From Chrysochromulina tobinii (Eukaryota > Haptophyta > Prymnesiales > Chrysochromulinaceae), in NCBI GenBank assembly GCA_001275005.1, contig JWZX01002773.1, positions 1 to 31,494 of the forward strand: DNA of 31,494 nucleotides, written 5' to 3'. The notes beneath the pieces were generated by a model that saw nothing but the letters and a program-made list of their open reading frames with translations, was not told the origin of the DNA and ran no database searches. A program made the translations under genes and the position numbers. Position 1 is the stretch's first letter; each line of letters starts with the position of its first letter. Positions 17,601-25,487 of the stretch are shown here, piece by piece.

Positions 17601-20600
17601 ATGGCAACGAGTTCGCGCAGCGCTGCTGGTCCACGCCGCGCCCAGCAACGCCCGCGTAGCCGCCACTCGGCCGTTCGAGCACTGGCCTCTGGCGCTCGGG
17701 CGTCATGCTAGCGCCGCCGCGCTGCTTTGTCTCGAGGGCTCGCTCCTTCTCGTGGTGCCAGTGCAGCCGCATGTGCTTGAGGACGGTGGAGATGAGCACG
17801 TCGCGGTTGACGGGCTTGGTGATGTAGTCGGACATACCCGCATTGAGACACTTCTCCTTGTCGCCCGGCATCGCGTATGCGGTGAGCGCGATGATAGGCA
17901 GCGTCTCGGTTGTGCGCTGCCCCGTCACCTCAGCCTCCTCAGCGAGCTTCGCGCGGATGCGCCGCGTCGCCTCGTAACCGTCCATGAGTGGCATGTTGCA
18001 GTCCATGAGCACTGCGTCGTATGGCTCTCCGCGCTCGCGCGCTGCCTGCCATGCCTCGATCCCTTCGACGCCGTTCATCGCCATGCCGACGGTATGCCCC
18101 GCGTTATCGAGCATGCAGCGCACCACCTCGATGTTGAACTCGTTGTCCTCGACCACGAGGACGCGGCCCACGTTCTTGCCAACCATATCGACGGAGATCA
18201 GCTCGGTCGAGGCGCGCTGCTCAGCCGCTTGCCGTTGGTGCGCCTCAATCTGGGGCGAGCCCGCTTTACCGACGAGTAAATTGAAGAAGAACTTGGTACC
18301 ACGCCCGTACTCGGAGACGACGTGGATCTGGCCGCGCATGAGCTCGACGAGCTGCTTGCAGATGGCGAGGCCGAGGCCCACACCGAGAGGGTTCTCGACG
18401 CGCTTGTCGCGGATCTTCGAAAAGAGCCCGAAGAGGTGCCGGATGTCCTCCTCCCGGATGCCGATGCCAGTGTCTTCGACCGCCATCTGCAGACGCAAGT
18501 GGTTGGCAAATTCCGCCTGCCGCGCGGCGGTCACCACGATGCGCCCCTGCGGCGTGAATTTGACCGCGTTGAAGAGGAGGTTGAGCAGCACCTGGCGCAG
18601 CCGCTGCTGATCGCCTACCACGAAGACAGGCAAGGAGTCGTCGATGTCGATCTCGATGCGCACGCGCTTGTTGAGGGCGTTCACCTTGACGATTTCAACG
18701 GCCGCATGGAGTACCTCGTGCACGTTGAACACGCGCTGTTCGAGCTCGAGCTTACCCGCCTCAATCTTGGAGATGTCGAGGATGTCATTCACCAGGTTCA
18801 TTAGGTGCTGCGCGGACATCATCGCATTCTGTGCGTACTTCAGACCCTTAGGGGGCAGATCGAGCTCAAGGGCGAGCTGCAGCATGCCGAGCACGCCGTT
18901 GAGTGGCGTGCGCATCTCGTGCGACATCGACGCCATGAACGTACCCTTGGCATCCGAGGCGGCGCGCGCCTTGGCCGCGGCAATCTGCGCCTTCTCGACG
19001 TCCTTCTTGCCAGTGATATCCTGCCCTACCATGACGACGCCGACGACCTCGCCCTTAGCCGAATGTCGCGTGGTCGCATTCAGCGAGAGCTCGACGCGCT
19101 GCCCGTTACGTGCGTAAAGCGGCAGCTCGAAGTTGGTCGAGTCGATCCCATTCATGGCATGTGTGAGAACCTGCCGCACGGACGCCTTGAACTCCTCCTT
19201 GACCGGTCCCGCCTCGACGAGTTGGCAGCCCTTCATCTCCTGCGCCGTGTAGCCAGTGAGTTCGGCCGCCTTCTTGTTCCACTCATTGATGCACCCGCTG
19301 GTGTCCACGCCAAGGATAGGCGCGTTGGCCGACTCGATGAGTATCTTGAGATCATTCGCCACGCGCCCGAGCTCCGCCTTTCCTCGGTTCAGCTCAGTGA
19401 TGTCCTGGCCGACACCCACGACGCCGACGATCTCGTTGTTGGCGTCGCGGCGCGTGGCGGCGTTGAGTAAGATTTCGACGCGCTCCTTCGACTTGGTGTA
19501 CAGCGGGAACTCAAAGTTGGCCGTTTCCTTGCCACGCAGCGCATTGTCGAGCACCTCGACCACAGAAGCACGGTCCTCCGGTTGAATGAAATCCTCGAGC
19601 CGACGCCCGACGACTTCCCACTTGGTTCGGCCAGTGATCTGGGTGGCCTTGCGATTCCACTCGGTGATGAGCGACATCGCGTTGATGCCGAAGATGGGTG
19701 CATTCGCGCAGTCGATGAGCCGCTTCAGGTCGTGCACCTCCTGAGACGCCGCGGCCGCGCGTCCCAGCAATGAGGTCACGTCGACGCCCACCGCGAGGAC
19801 ACCTTCCCGCGGTAGGCTTGTGCCTGCAATTCCTGCCGCGCCGACGCTCGAGACGGAGCTGGAGGCGGCCGCCGCGTCGGACGTCTCCGCGCTCGGTGGT
19901 AGCGCAAAGTTGGAGAGACGTACTTGCAGATCGAGTAGCCGCCCGTCGGCCGTCTGCAGCCTCACGGCACTGTCCGCGGCGCGCGAGCGGACGAGGCAGT
20001 CGTGGACGTGCTTTCGAGTGTCCTCAGGCACAAGCACGTCGACGAGACGCTTGCCGCGTACCGCGTCTACGGGCCAGCCCGTTAGCTGCTGAATGGCTGC
20101 ATTCCAGCCGTGCACGACGCCCGTGGCGTCGCACACAAATGCAGGCGCCGGGAGCGCGTCCAGGTTGATGGCGAAACCAGCGCCACCACTGTTGCTGCCA
20201 GTGCCGAAATGTGTCTCAGTGAGAGTGACGCGTTGCGGGCTTGCCCCAACATGGCCGGCCAGAGGTTGGCTGGGAGGTGAGCTGCTCTTTGAACCAGGCG
20301 GCGCATCAGTGGTGCTTCCACTGCCGGATCCGAGCCGGCCGCCGCCCTCGCCGCTGCCAGTGGCCGTACCACCGCCTGTCCCCTTGGTGCGCGCTGCAGG
20401 CACAGGAGGCGTCGACATCTCTTGCGAGTATGCCTCGTAGACGCTGACTTTGCTAGTCGGGGGAAGCGTTGGCAGCGGTGGCGGCGAGCCGAGTGGCGCG
20501 TCGAAGCTGGAGCCGAAGCTGGACATGGGTGTCGGAGTCCCGCTCAGCCCGAGATCACTCTTCAGCTGCGAGAGCAGCGCGAGCTTCGACCCCGCCGCCT

Positions 20601-20883
20601 GCAGCATGTCGTCGACATGCTCACTCGACTGTGCGGCGAGCGCAGCCTTCCGCTCGGCGACGCGCTCATTTGGGACTGTCGTAAACAGCAGAGTCACGTC
20701 GGGCGGCAGCTGCAGCCCTTTTATAAAGGTGAGCAATTCCTGATACTGCTGCGACGGGAAGCTCTTGGACGAGACGAGCATGACCTCGCTCGCGGGTTTG
20801 CGCCGCGCCTCCGAGGCCGAGAGGCGACGGTGCGCTGCCGCCGCCGCGCGCGAGAGATGTGGCTTGTTCTTGTCCGCCTCCAT
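14692..20883 (-). CDS. Soluble hybrid histidine kinase (3 PAS, HisKA, HATPase, receiver, HPt-like bundles)
   Basis: This 2,063-residue phosphorelay sensor has no membrane segment, so it is probably cytosolic. Numbering is from the ATG at 20883. PAS domains lie at about 240-372, 388-500 and 511-626; PAS2 and PAS3 share the NAPIxG...EWN layout and look duplicated. None has the LOV cysteine motif. HisKA has SHEMRTPLNG with His655. The HATPase has the N box around Asn772, DTGIGI (804-809) and GVGLGLAI (834-841). The receiver (about 907-1038) has Glu912/Asp913, phospho-acceptor Asp961, Thr1001 and Lys1023. After Ser/Gly-rich linkers come HPt-like helical regions at about 1208-1305 and 1465-1545, where the phospho-His motif is not recognisable, and one at about 1770-1885 with canonical AHSLKGAASTIG and His1834. 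The tail is Ala-rich. All residues needed for a His-Asp-His relay are present. The ligand is unknown. It is divergent from the next gene across 680 bp. Confidence 0.93.
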   Translation of the reverse strand: MEADKNKPHLSRAAAAAHRRLSASEARRKPASEVMLVSSKSFPSQQYQELLTFIKGLQLPPDVTLLFTTVPNERVAERKAALAAQSSEHVDDMLQAAGSKLALLSQLKSDLGLSGTPTPMSSFGSSFDAPLGSPPPLPTLPPTSKVSVYEAYSQEMSTPPVPAARTKGTGGGTATGSGEGGGRLGSGSGSTTDAPPGSKSSSPPSQPLAGHVGASPQRVTLTETHFGTGSNSGGAGFAINLDALPAPAFVCDATGVVHGWNAAIQQLTGWPVDAVRGKRLVDVLVPEDTRKHVHDCLVRSRAADSAVRLQTADGRLLDLQVRLSNFALPPSAETSDAAAASSSVSSVGAAGIAGTSLPREGVLAVGVDVTSLLGRAAAASQEVHDLKRLIDCANAPIFGINAMSLITEWNRKATQITGRTKWEVVGRRLEDFIQPEDRASVVEVLDNALRGKETANFEFPLYTKSKERVEILLNAATRRDANNEIVGVVGVGQDITELNRGKAELGRVANDLKILIESANAPILGVDTSGCINEWNKKAAELTGYTAQEMKGCQLVEAGPVKEEFKASVRQVLTHAMNGIDSTNFELPLYARNGQRVELSLNATTRHSAKGEVVGVVMVGQDITGKKDVEKAQIAAAKARAASDAKGTFMASMSHEMRTPLNGVLGMLQLALELDLPPKGLKYAQNAMMSAQHLMNLVNDILDISKIEAGKLELEQRVFNVHEVLHAAVEIVKVNALNKRVRIEIDIDDSLPVFVVGDQQRLRQVLLNLLFNAVKFTPQGRIVVTAARQAEFANHLRLQMAVEDTGIGIREEDIRHLFGLFSKIRDKRVENPLGVGLGLAICKQLVELMRGQIHVVSEYGRGTKFFFNLLVGKAGSPQIEAHQRQAAEQRASTELISVDMVGKNVGRVLVVEDNEFNIEVVRCMLDNAGHTVGMAMNGVEGIEAWQAARERGEPYDAVLMDCNMPLMDGYEATRRIRAKLAEEAEVTGQRTTETLPIIALTAYAMPGDKEKCLNAGMSDYITKPVNRDVLISTVLKHMRLHWHHEKERALETKQRGGASMTPERQRPVLERPSGGYAGVAGRGVDQQRCANSLPSTSRALTLAGSNGKGGRAMDSHGFVSEFVSGGGTFGGSGSSGSGSGAGTGSGGGAKGGKGVTAPAQVDERRKSKASEKANASGGGSGDGARPSASAGLEDVAHVDEPFNRSAALDNYQGPGGELLLSRMEEEFVAKSGVLVGRMTVAAAQDDMAELSHELETLLDFSHMLRARGLTEALGTLERAIAENQPAELKKTLRTVDVAAQRVRSYIVRGPDPKQQTGAAATGDRAAVEAWVMAEKSRQRTRAFSYEEVPQSRGGFSSRSLVSNLSETPVAPPHPPPSVNATPTVTWRSNNIAVPTMHEWMNYSAAAEHYSSAALGAAAGGGSGDGGGSGAGGCGASGSDSRLSGDGEGSGSEISIDRKAVAGPISAFVQRGEMMVERMQVLATKGDYKAIKREAGRMEDTATKLGNVQLKQLSRELAEAAGRANGEDIHRILDVVQQRLNIIMNYSVRGMLVYNTLTELSEDLRLAARSDAATAHKLLLKATSEFGQLSDYLAGLRHLPLPGGTDDAAHAPAAESEPAASASPAAEPEASDALQCKSVVASCVHNGKEMLEAMVRELLHGTLHHTAACRLVADTFLAVVGDLGQAAESDQMAVVSERIERVNSQFFHISDLIARNKMVTGKGPTHPTSPATPQQHKLSGGKFGAVDVHASDEWWLLNTRRRRAASVETPVVDEQQALRQFGGDLSFLRQMCAKFVASGRGVIERIQGLIEALSLGAASTTPMQDRYTELRRVAHSLKGAASTIGAMRLSQEALDLQLAAESESAISSLNDLSQQVLLQFEMVCAAIDPESGELDASKVEGPTRLVPSVPEPPAPAKGAGKDASAGGVGKQPRPNPNGRDNGREARGDGHFGITLNATSTAAAEARLAELERKEAARKQAAAAAAAPKQTAAALAAALASSAADADAAAARVAAAEARVPVPPAKATKGSALCLDPPAVNSTPMSAPGPSRMPVRKPAPKAQGK
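15557..15615. repeat. 32-bp offset tandem duplication inside the kinase gene
   Basis: Twenty-seven base pairs at 15557-15583 recur at 15589-15615 with one mismatch. The offset of 32 bp is not a multiple of three, so the two copies are read in different frames. One encodes NTRRRRAAS and the other TPVVDEQQA, just before the C-terminal HPt domain. No stop codon results in the kinase frame. Confidence 0.9.
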
Positions 20884-21563
20884 CACCCTTCCAGCACCCT
20901 TCCAGCGTCAAGAGTCTTGGACTCCTTGGTGCGCACACGCGAGCGTGAAGTTGGCTCGTACGTTACGTTTCGTCAGTCTTGACGCACGCGCCATGTTCTT
21001 GCGGGGCACACACACGTTTGAATTGCCTAGCTAGAAGGTCCGATCCTGTTGAAGGCAACGAAGATTGCACTAGTCGCACGAGAGTACCCGGTACAATGAA
21101 TGTGCTGTGCTGCTCACATACTGGTAGAGCACTCGTGTACATGTAACTCGTGGGGAGCGGGAGCACGATCGCCACGAGAGAGAGACAGTTGTAACTTACC
21201 AAGCTACCTACACGATCGCCACGACGGTACATTAGGTTTACTCTGTACATGTACTCAAGTCAAGTCAAGTCACCCTCTCACCTTGAGAGCTTCGCCCGGT
21301 GCGGCGCCTTTTCGGAGGGGTGTGCAGCTCAGCGATCAACACAGCGCCTCTGTGAGCTACACTTCTTGAAGAGGCACTGGAAGTGGACGCCAAGCGGGGT
21401 GGAAGCTTTCACTATACGCATCACCGAGGAGCTTCGAATCGGTCTGGGACGCTCCGGGGAGAGCACATTTGTCTCCGTTTCGATCGTTGTCCAATCCTGG
21501 CGACCGTGAGCAACGTTTTCCAAAGCCTGCTGCCACAGCAAGTCGCGCACTTGTCCGTGCACA
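20884..21563. promoter_or_regulatory. 680-bp bidirectional promoter region
   Basis: This lies between the kinase (-) and the AT5G58100-like gene (+). It contains GTACCCGGTAC (21084-21094), a 14-bp direct repeat CACGATCGCCACGA (21164-21177 and 21211-21224), two TGTACATGTA palindromes (near 21137 and 21244), and CAAGTCAAGTCAAGTCA (21256-21272). No coding frame of note is seen. An in-frame stop at 21507-21509 fixes 21564 as the first ATG of the plus-strand gene. Confidence 0.55.
21164..21224. repeat. 14-bp direct repeat pair in the bidirectional promoter
   Basis: CACGATCGCCACGA occurs identically at 21164-21177 and 21211-21224, with starts 47 bp apart. The core CGATCG is itself palindromic. Paired identical words in a promoter suggest protein-binding sites; this is positional inference only. 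Confidence 0.5.
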
Positions 21564-23867
21564 ATGCTGGCCATCGTCGGCACCTTCCTCGCCATCGTCG
21601 ACGCTCGACCGCGCGCCATCCTCACTACGGACGTTGAGGGCGACCCGTTCGCACATCGCGATCCCTACCTGAACCTAACCAGCGACGAGCTCCACGCTCA
21701 CTGGTCGGGTAACGAGGATCTCTACCATGAGGATGATCTCGGCCATGCTCTCCGCGGGAGGGCACACACATTGGCGGAGCGGCTCGCGATGCTTGACGCG
21801 CTGCACGAAACGACGTACGTGGACGTGCGCCTCGCTGGCTTTGCGGGCGATGGCGAGCACGAGATTCATCTCGATGAGGACAAGGTGCAGCGTCTGCTTG
21901 ATGCCACGCTGCACGAGGAGCCGCAGTTCGTGGTTCATCCGCCAGCGTCGTCGGCCTCGCACGAGCTACCCGTGCGCCGGCGATTCTTGTTTCGTGTGAC
22001 CTCAGCGGCGCCGGCCCTCGCTCCGAGCATCGCCACCGCCATCGAATCTCACATTGCGAGCGGCGGAAGCCCCGACGCCGTGCCGCTCGGTGTAGTCGAC
22101 GGGCTCGTTCGCGACGACTACATGCACCAGCGCGGCTCGCACGTTACGCTGTACCTGCTCAGTCCGCGCGCGCCACGCCGTGAGCCCACAGAGTTCGAGA
22201 TGTTGCAGGCGAGTGGCGGCGCCTCCTTCGGCGCGACGCCGGACGCAAACTCAAGCAGCATCGCAAGCAAGTGGTGGCATAAGGTCCGCTATGCGTACAT
22301 GGACGGTGGCATCGGCAATGCGACGGCACTCGAGAGCGGCGGCGGTGGTGGCGGCGGCGGCATGTGCCCGGTAGCGCGCTGGGTGGGGCGAGAGCGCTAT
22401 ATGTGGGTCGACTTGTCTGCAGGCCCTGTCAGCTATGGGCCGGCGACGGCCGCCGATGACGTGGTCACTGATCACTCGCTGCCGTCGATCCTGCAGCTCT
22501 CGCGCCGCTTTAGCGAGCGTGCAGAGTTGAGCAAGCACCTCGCCGTCGAGTTGGCCGCTCTCACCTTGAACACCGCGCGGATGTTACTCGCGCCGCCGGT
22601 GAGTCAGCTGCAGCCTCCACCGCCCTCGGTGCTCACGACGACGCCCTCAGCGCTCACGACGACGCCCTCAGCGCTCACGATCGTGGCGCTGCGCATCAGC
22701 GATCGCGCGGATGCGGCGGTGGGCAGTTCGGCCATGGCGCGCTCCGCACTGAACGAGGCGGAGCTAGCGGACGATCGCGCCTGGGAGGCGGAGCTCGAAA
22801 ACCTCAAGACGGAGCTGCGGCCGCTGGCAGCGCACGGGCAGACTCTCAACATCGAGACCGTTGACACATCACTCGAGGATTGCCATCTGTGCGCGGCGGC
22901 ACTGTCGACGGCGATGAAGGCGGGCGCGAACTTCGTGCCGGCGCCCCTCGCGGTCACGGGCATCGCCGGCGCCGTCTCCGGTCAGGTGCTCGGCCACGTA
23001 AGGGCGCATGACGTGATCGACAGCAGATTGCTCGCGTCATCAATCCGCGCCGGCCTAACCGTCTCGCCACGTGAACTGAAGGAGGCGATGCCGCAAGGGC
23101 GCACGGGGGCATCGACGCAGCTGCCGATCCGTGCGGCCCGCCCGAATGAGAGGCTTCTACCCGTCGTCGTGTACTCGCTCGCAGCGGCCGAGCCAGTGCT
23201 CCTCGATGGACGCCACGTGGCTCTCCCCTTCAGTGAACTTGTGCTTGCAGTGCAGACCCGCACGCCTTCGGGCGCTGGGACGGTCAGTTCTTCTGTCCCG
23301 GCCGTGCCGCCGCCGCCGCCGCCATCGTTGCTCTTGGACGAGCAGTGCCAAGGCATGGCCATCTCCCTGCACGCAAACTCGCTCGCAAGGCCGCTGCTCT
23401 CGGCACTCCTTCAGAGCGGATGGGGCATCGTGCCTACCGGTACAACCTGGAGTGCCGCGCACAATTCGACCGTTACTCGGCTGCTGTGGTCGTCGGCGCA
23501 CACGCCGCACGGGCCGTACTCGACGCGGGCCACGCTCAGCTATGCGCAGCGCGACGCGGCCAAGCGCGCGCCCTTGTATGCGCGTATTACCGAGGCCTTC
23601 GCTGAGGTTCGCCAGCTGGCCGCACATTTTAGCGAGTTTGGCAAGACAGTCGATGAGGTGCTCCGCCCGGCCGAACATCTGACCTTCCTGCGCCGGCTCA
23701 ACTTGCTCGCCTACAAGTTGCAGCGCGTGCGCTCCTTCCTCTCGCTCCACAATTTTAGGCACGCGCAGTACTACGTGCTCTCTACGAGGCACGACCTGCG
23801 CGCGATGCGCACCGTGCTCGAGCAGGCGGGTGCGATGCTTAAAGCCGGGCTCGTCTGTGACGTGTGA
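21564..23867 (+). CDS. Secreted/endomembrane protein of the plant AT5G58100-like family
   Basis: This protein has 767 residues. The hydrophobic start (residues 2-12, followed by Asp-Ala-Arg-Pro-Arg-Ala) looks like a short signal peptide. No C-terminal membrane helix is visible. Conserved blocks I recognise from the plant proteins AT5G58100 and AT3G28720 are RYMWVDLSAGPVSYGP (279-293), the WG...W...HNSTVTRLLWS block (620-643), TPHGPYS (647-653), YAQRDAAKRAP (660-670) and the C-terminal SFLSLHNFRHAQYY (724-737). From memory, AT5G58100 is linked to pollen exine formation; the biochemical activity is unknown to me. Odd features are a run of eight Gly (259-266) and a 21-bp minisatellite coding TTTPSAL (358-371), both in variable loops. 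In an alga a role in cell-wall, scale or secretory-pathway assembly is conceivable but not shown. It is convergent with the next gene. Confidence 0.78.
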   Translation: MLAIVGTFLAIVDARPRAILTTDVEGDPFAHRDPYLNLTSDELHAHWSGNEDLYHEDDLGHALRGRAHTLAERLAMLDALHETTYVDVRLAGFAGDGEHEIHLDEDKVQRLLDATLHEEPQFVVHPPASSASHELPVRRRFLFRVTSAAPALAPSIATAIESHIASGGSPDAVPLGVVDGLVRDDYMHQRGSHVTLYLLSPRAPRREPTEFEMLQASGGASFGATPDANSSSIASKWWHKVRYAYMDGGIGNATALESGGGGGGGGMCPVARWVGRERYMWVDLSAGPVSYGPATAADDVVTDHSLPSILQLSRRFSERAELSKHLAVELAALTLNTARMLLAPPVSQLQPPPPSVLTTTPSALTTTPSALTIVALRISDRADAAVGSSAMARSALNEAELADDRAWEAELENLKTELRPLAAHGQTLNIETVDTSLEDCHLCAAALSTAMKAGANFVPAPLAVTGIAGAVSGQVLGHVRAHDVIDSRLLASSIRAGLTVSPRELKEAMPQGRTGASTQLPIRAARPNERLLPVVVYSLAAAEPVLLDGRHVALPFSELVLAVQTRTPSGAGTVSSSVPAVPPPPPPSLLLDEQCQGMAISLHANSLARPLLSALLQSGWGIVPTGTTWSAAHNSTVTRLLWSSAHTPHGPYSTRATLSYAQRDAAKRAPLYARITEAFAEVRQLAAHFSEFGKTVDEVLRPAEHLTFLRRLNLLAYKLQRVRSFLSLHNFRHAQYYVLSTRHDLRAMRTVLEQAGAMLKAGLVCDV
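22631..22679 (+). repeat. 21-bp coding minisatellite
   Basis: The 21-bp unit GCTCACGACGACGCCCTCAG occurs about two and a third times, coding Leu-Thr-Thr-Thr-Pro-Ser-Ala repeats. It is in frame and in a Pro-rich variable segment of the 767-residue protein. Confidence 0.8.
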
Positions 23868-24024
23868 ACGATCCGATCGTATGTAACGGTCGTCGATTAC
23901 GGTCCGGTCGAGGGTCGTATATAATACATGGCGCGTATACCGCAGGTCGTACGAGATGCCCTTTCATCTTACTTTCATCCAAATGCCCACTCAATAATAT
24001 AGACAGAGACTCTCTGCAGATCGC
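23868..24024. other. Convergent 3' intergenic region
   Basis: This is 157 bp between two converging genes. It is A+T-richer than the flanks, with TATATAATAC near 23919 and CAATAATATAG near 23992. These are probably 3' UTR or polyadenylation context; I see no defined signal on either strand. Confidence 0.4.
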
Positions 24025-25344
24025 TTAAACCGAGAAGCATTGATAGTCACCACCCCACTCGAGCACGGCGAGGGGGATGTCAGCGCGCAGCTGCGTGGCG
24101 GAGGCCACCGGCCACTTCGGGCGCGTGCTCCAAACGGCGTTCGACTCGCTGCCAGGCGGTTCCGTCGTCCAAGCCCACACGTGCGCTACCGCTGCGTATG
24201 ACTCTCGGCAGCCCGGCTGCGCCGAGAACTCGCCTGCGGCATTGGGCGTCATGATGGGCGCCCCGAAACTCTGCTGCGGCGCGGCTAGTAGAACCTCGAG
24301 GTGCCGTCGGCCGTCGCGTGACGTGGCGTTGACGAAGAGGGTGCCCTCACACGGTCGTCGGACGTCAAAGACACGGTCGAGGTCTGTCGTACGAAAGTCC
24401 CATCGAAGCGCTTGGTGTGGCCCAGCGCGCAGCCCGATGACGTACGACGCCGTCGTGAGTGGGCCGATGACGAAACGGCCGCCCGTTAATACCAAAAAGG
24501 CGCGCCCCGCGGGCGCACTGGCCTGCGCCCAGGCCCAGCCGGTAGGGAATGAGGCCCCATAGTTGCGCTCCACGTGCGTCAGAGCACGGCCGCCGAGGTG
24601 CCGAGCTCGCACGCCGCTGTGCCAAACGGCATACGTGGACGGCGAGCCGAAGCTGTGAACAAAGTAGTGGCATGGCAGCAAGCCCGTACGGCCTAGCCAG
24701 CCCTCAGGTCCGTCATGATCAGGGCGCAACTCGCTCCACGGGACGCGAGCGCTGCCACTCAGGTTCGCGACGAGCCGCACGCCGCCCATGAAGCGCACAT
24801 CGAGCTCGGTGACGAGATCGGAGACGCGCATGCCGCCATGGCGCGCCGACCACCACGAGACGCGCGGGCCATGCCCGTGCTCGCCGCCGCCGCCGCCGAG
24901 GACGACCTCGTTCCCGTCGAGAAGCACGCTGCGGCTCACCTCGGCGCCACGGCCATCTCGATACGCGAGCACGAGCAGGTGCTCGTCAAAGGCCGTTGGC
25001 TGGTCACGTGACCTGCGCTGCTCACGCCGCCGCACCGAGCCAAAGATGACGGCAATTGTCGCGCGGCTGGCATGGTCGGTCATACGAAAGAACCACCCCT
25101 CAAACCAAGGACGCCGCCATTGGACCCACGGCCGAGGCTCCATTGGCAGCAGCGCGGTCGCTAGGAGCGAGGAGGAGAGTGCATGAAGTCGGCGGCCGGC
25201 GTTCAATGTGAACTGCGGAGCAGGGCGAGTGGAATCCTTTGATTGTGGACGGCGGCCCTTGAGCAGAGATTTGACGAGCTTGAACGACACCTGCGGTGGG
25301 CGTAGCCACGCGAGTCCCTTGTTGCGCGATGTCGAGTCGCGCAT
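24025..25344 (-). CDS. Tocopherol-cyclase-like protein
   Basis: This 439-residue protein resembles the tocopherol cyclase (VTE1-type) family. Seen: WRRPWFEGWFFRM near 76-88, matching the family's FFEGWYxR entry motif; FMGGVRL (185-191); HYFVHSFGSP (226-235); VERNYGASFPTGWAWAQA (258-275), matching the EKNWGxxFPxxWxWxQ signature; and GCRESYAAVAHV (378-389), matching the C-terminal CxESy motif. In plants VTE1 closes the chromanol ring of vitamin E in plastoglobules. Many family members in other organisms have unproven substrates, so I call the family, not the reaction. The first ~65 residues are basic, Ser-rich and free of acidic residues apart from two Asp, compatible with an organelle transit peptide. 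A downstream Met68 could be an alternative start. It is divergent from the ART/LRR gene across only 143 bp. Confidence 0.75.
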   Translation of the reverse strand: MRDSTSRNKGLAWLRPPQVSFKLVKSLLKGRRPQSKDSTRPAPQFTLNAGRRLHALSSSLLATALLPMEPRPWVQWRRPWFEGWFFRMTDHASRATIAVIFGSVRRREQRRSRDQPTAFDEHLLVLAYRDGRGAEVSRSVLLDGNEVVLGGGGGEHGHGPRVSWWSARHGGMRVSDLVTELDVRFMGGVRLVANLSGSARVPWSELRPDHDGPEGWLGRTGLLPCHYFVHSFGSPSTYAVWHSGVRARHLGGRALTHVERNYGASFPTGWAWAQASAPAGRAFLVLTGGRFVIGPLTTASYVIGLRAGPHQALRWDFRTTDLDRVFDVRRPCEGTLFVNATSRDGRRHLEVLLAAPQQSFGAPIMTPNAAGEFSAQPGCRESYAAVAHVWAWTTEPPGSESNAVWSTRPKWPVASATQLRADIPLAVLEWGGDYQCFSV

Positions 25345-25487
25345 GACGAAGCCAAAAAATCAAGTCCCAAGACCAGAGCGAGCATACCCGTACACAACCA
25401 GGGGGTCCGGAGTAGGTCCGGAGGTTGCGCGTTGTGTAGTTCATGCTTGACTTGACTTGCCTTGAAAACCATTCCCTATTTTCGAGC
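25345..25487. promoter_or_regulatory. 143-bp divergent promoter
   Basis: This is shared by the tocopherol-cyclase-like gene (-) and the ART/LRR gene (+). It contains CTTGACTTGACTTG at 25446-25459, the reverse complement of the CAAGTCAAGTCAAG word in the other divergent promoter (21256-21272). The short spacing implies shared control. If translation of the plus-strand gene began at the upstream ATG (25443), the motif would be coding. Confidence 0.5.

Noticed and set aside
18990-20170. LOV photoreceptor domain in the kinase
   Set aside because: None of the three PAS domains has the flavin-binding GxNCRFLQ-type cysteine motif.
25443-25487. Upstream in-frame ATG of the ART/LRR gene
   Set aside because: The added 15 residues overlap the promoter-like CTTGACTTGACTTG word, and the second ATG places the membrane segment near the N-terminus. 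Not excluded, only less likely.
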